From NCBI GenBank assembly GCA_036259835.1, contig DATABA010000106.1:1-6115 (forward strand): a stretch of DNA of 6,115 nt. Reading direction: 5' to 3'. The first letter of the stretch is position 1; each line of letters starts with the position of its first letter. Below, piece after piece: positions 5,133 to 6,115 of the stretch. The notes beneath the pieces were generated by a model. The model was not told where the DNA came from. It did not search any database and was given only the letters and a program-made list of their open reading frames with translations. Both the position numbers and the translations under genes were made by a program. The stretch is from JALYGK01 sp036259835. Lineage in GTDB: Bacteria; Actinomycetota; UBA4738.

Positions 5133-5411
5133 GTGAGGGATCTCGGTGAACCCGCGCGCGCGTCCTGCATGTTCTGCGGACGGGCGACGTACGACCCCGA
5201 CAAGAAATCGCGGCCGTGGAGCCGGGCGGTGGCCGGCGGCCAGCAAGTGCTGGTATGTCCGGAGTGCCAGGCGGAGCGGCCGGACTGGACGGCAAGCCTT
5301 GACCGCTGCGAGCAGTGTGGGAGCACGAGGCTGTCTGCCATGCTTGGTGAGGTGATCTGCCGGCAGTGTGGTCATATGGCGCTGCAGGCAGAATCCGCTC
5401 CGGATTTGTGA
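5133..5411 (+). CDS. double zinc-ribbon protein (four CxxC motifs)
   Basis: This 92-aa protein has four evenly used CxxC knuckles: C12/C15, C42/C45, C59/C62 and C76/C79. The pattern makes two Cys4 zinc-binding sites, probably knuckles 1+2 and 3+4. Segments such as CPECQAERPDW and CEQCGSTRL...CRQCGH are typical of rubredoxin-like or ribbon modules used for nucleic-acid or protein contacts. No enzymatic motif, signal or membrane segment is seen. The start is uncertain: GTG at 5133 has no Shine-Dalgarno and may be leaderless, while the in-frame ATG at 5169 would delete C12 and break the first site, so I keep the GTG. It diverges from the crotonase gene and ends 26 nt before the SnoaL-like gene, with which it may be cotranscribed. 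A regulatory role is a guess. Confidence 0.72.
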   Translation: MRDLGEPARASCMFCGRATYDPDKKSRPWSRAVAGGQQVLVCPECQAERPDWTASLDRCEQCGSTRLSAMLGEVICRQCGHMALQAESAPDL

Positions 5412-5424
5412 CACGCTTTTTTAC

Positions 5425-5429
5425 GGAGG
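5425..5429 (+). promoter_or_regulatory. Shine-Dalgarno selecting the GTG start of the SnoaL-like gene
   Basis: GGAGG sits 8 nt before the GTG at 5438. This supports the shorter reading over an in-frame ATG at 5366 that would lie inside the zinc-ribbon gene and add an unrelated 24-residue extension. Confidence 0.7.
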
Positions 5430-5437
5430 CGGCGAGA

Positions 5438-5881
5438 GTGAGCGAATCGAGCAACCACCAGATCGTTGAGCGTTATATGCGGGCCTTTCCAATGGACTTC
5501 GATGTCCTCGAGCGATTGCGCCATCCGGACTACATCGAGGACTGGCCTCAGTCCGGAGAGCGAATACGCGGCCACCAGAACTACGTCAAGATTCATCAGG
5601 CGTATCCGGGAGGCCTTCCTGAAGCGAAGACCCGCAGGATCGTGGGAAGCGAGGACAGGTGGGTTACCTCGCCGTCCTTCACCATCGTTCGGATCAACGG
5701 CGCCGGCGACACCTACACCGTCGAAGGGTCATTGACGTACCCCTCCGGAGAGTCCACTCATCTGGTGGCAATCCTGGATCTTCGAGATGGAAGGGTTGCC
5801 AAGGCTAGGCACTACTTTGCGGATCCATTTACAGCTCCGGAATGGCGAGCCGGGTGGGTGGAGCCGATCCAAGGAGACTGA
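5438..5881 (+). CDS. SnoaL/NTF2-like (nuclear transport factor 2 family) protein
   Basis: This 147-aa protein has the length and pattern of the SnoaL-like branch of the NTF2 (cone-shaped alpha+beta barrel) superfamily. An N-terminal helix pair (HQIVERYMRAFPMDFDVLERL, 7-27) precedes HPDYIEDWPQSGERIRG (29-45). Curved-sheet strands follow (TRRIVGSEDRWV, FTIVRIN, YTVEGSLTY, STHLVAILDLRDGRVAKARHYFADPF), with a closing FTAPEWRAGWVE segment. The last block is typical of this family, whose members include small-molecule isomerases, cyclases and non-catalytic binding proteins. Polar pocket candidates such as Asp31, Glu34, Asp35 and His125 can be seen, but catalysis cannot be assigned. No signal peptide is present. 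It follows the zinc-ribbon gene closely and is the last protein gene before the tRNA. Confidence 0.85.
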   Translation: MSESSNHQIVERYMRAFPMDFDVLERLRHPDYIEDWPQSGERIRGHQNYVKIHQAYPGGLPEAKTRRIVGSEDRWVTSPSFTIVRINGAGDTYTVEGSLTYPSGESTHLVAILDLRDGRVAKARHYFADPFTAPEWRAGWVEPIQGD

Positions 5882-5981
5882 AGGGGCGCTCGTCCGGCGT
5901 CGCAGCCAGGGGCTCGATTGTGAGCGACGCTTCGTCGGGTTCGACGGTCTGTACGCTGCTAGCGGAACTTCCTCAACGAAC

Positions 5982-6053
5982 GGGCGCTTAGCTCAGCGGT
6001 AGAGCGCCGCCCTTACAAGGCGGAGGTCGGTGGTTCGAAACCACCAGCGCCCA
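5982..6053 (+). tRNA. tRNA-Val (anticodon TAC)
   Basis: A full cloverleaf can be drawn. The 7-bp acceptor stem is 5982-5988 with 6046-6052, the D arm 5991-6005, the anticodon stem 6007-6011 with 6019-6023, and its loop CTTACAA (6012-6018) has anticodon TAC at 6014-6016. The variable loop is 5 nt, and the T arm (6029-6045) has loop TTCGAAA. All stems pair perfectly. The discriminator is A6053. The next bases are CCG, so the 3' CCA is not genomically encoded and must be added after transcription. It reads GUA and, by wobble, other valine codons. Confidence 0.96.
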
Positions 6054-6066
6054 CCGAATTGTTTGC

Positions 6067-6115
6067 GTGGCGCGCTACCAGCGGTCGCTCGCGGACCTGG
6101 CGTCGGCGAGCCGGG
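6067..6115 (+). CDS. possible start of a gene running off the window
   Basis: From GTG at 6067 the frame stays open to the edge, giving 16 residues beginning MARYQRSLADLASAS. The composition looks protein-like, but there is no Shine-Dalgarno, and an open frame this short is weak evidence. It begins 13 nt after the tRNA. No function can be given. Confidence 0.2.
   Translation, partial: MARYQRSLADLASASR

Noticed and set aside
4015..5136. A 373-codon open frame on the + strand opposite the crotonase gene
   Set aside because: It mirrors the codon structure of the minus-strand crotonase, which has clear motifs, a Shine-Dalgarno and the right length. The + frame gives a low-complexity Arg/Gly/His-rich product that also runs through the terminator.
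5086..5454. An N-terminal extension of 123 residues on the crotonase
   Set aside because: The extension overlaps the zinc-ribbon gene, has a low-complexity Arg/Pro-rich sequence, and the family-length start at 5085 has a good Shine-Dalgarno.
5982..6115. Integration (att) site at the tRNA-Val 3' end
   Set aside because: No integrase, no direct repeat of the tRNA 3' end and no compositional shift can be seen in the 62 nt that follow.
1..6115. CRISPR array, insertion sequence or riboswitch
   Set aside because: I found no regularly spaced repeats, no terminal inverted repeats with a transposase, and no leader longer than about 55 nt that could hold a structured switch.

Overview
The window is a high-GC bacterial chromosome segment with dense gene packing, short or negative gene spacing, and several GTG or TTG starts. 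I cannot place the organism firmly. The style of the small exported protein, the possible leaderless GTG starts and the GC content would fit an uncultured actinobacterial-type lineage, but that is a guess. Nothing points to a phage, plasmid or insertion sequence.

Layout, left to right. (1) 44-520 (+) encodes a START/SRPBCC-type lipid-binding-fold protein, and its 3' end overlaps by 8 nt the convergent gene 513-1163 (-), an N-terminally membrane-anchored protein of unknown function. (2) A 54-nt divergent gap opens a five-gene operon on the + strand, 1218-4241. It holds two tandem paralogous small proteins (about 101 and 105 aa) with a proline-rich hydrophobic segment near the C terminus, then two tandem paralogous ArsA/Get3-family ATPases (345 and 349 aa), then a small Sec-exported protein. 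A strong intrinsic terminator at 4257-4288 closes it. (3) 4288-5085 (-) is a crotonase-fold enoyl-CoA hydratase/isomerase. It diverges from 5133-5411 (+), a double zinc-ribbon protein, which is followed by 5438-5881 (+), a SnoaL/NTF2-like protein. (4) A tRNA-Val(TAC) lies at 5982-6053, and the window may end in the start of another gene.

The main interest is the operon at 1218-4241. The two ATPases show complementary decay of their nucleotide-switch motifs. The first keeps the switch I aspartates but has a rewritten switch II. The second keeps most of switch II but carries a natural Asp-to-Asn change at the position corresponding to the catalytic switch I Asp of Get3. This suggests an obligate heterodimer with one hydrolysing and one regulatory site. 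Both ATPases and both small proteins contain no cysteine, which argues against an ArsA-type arsenite pump and against the zinc-clasped Get3 dimer. The duplicated small proteins, with hydrophobic segments near their C termini, are plausible membrane partners or clients. I do not recognise this exact 2+2 arrangement as a named system. The nearest characterised bacterial analogue I know of is the mycobacterial Get3-like pair BagA/BagB (Rv3679-Rv3680), and that comparison rests on general family resemblance only.
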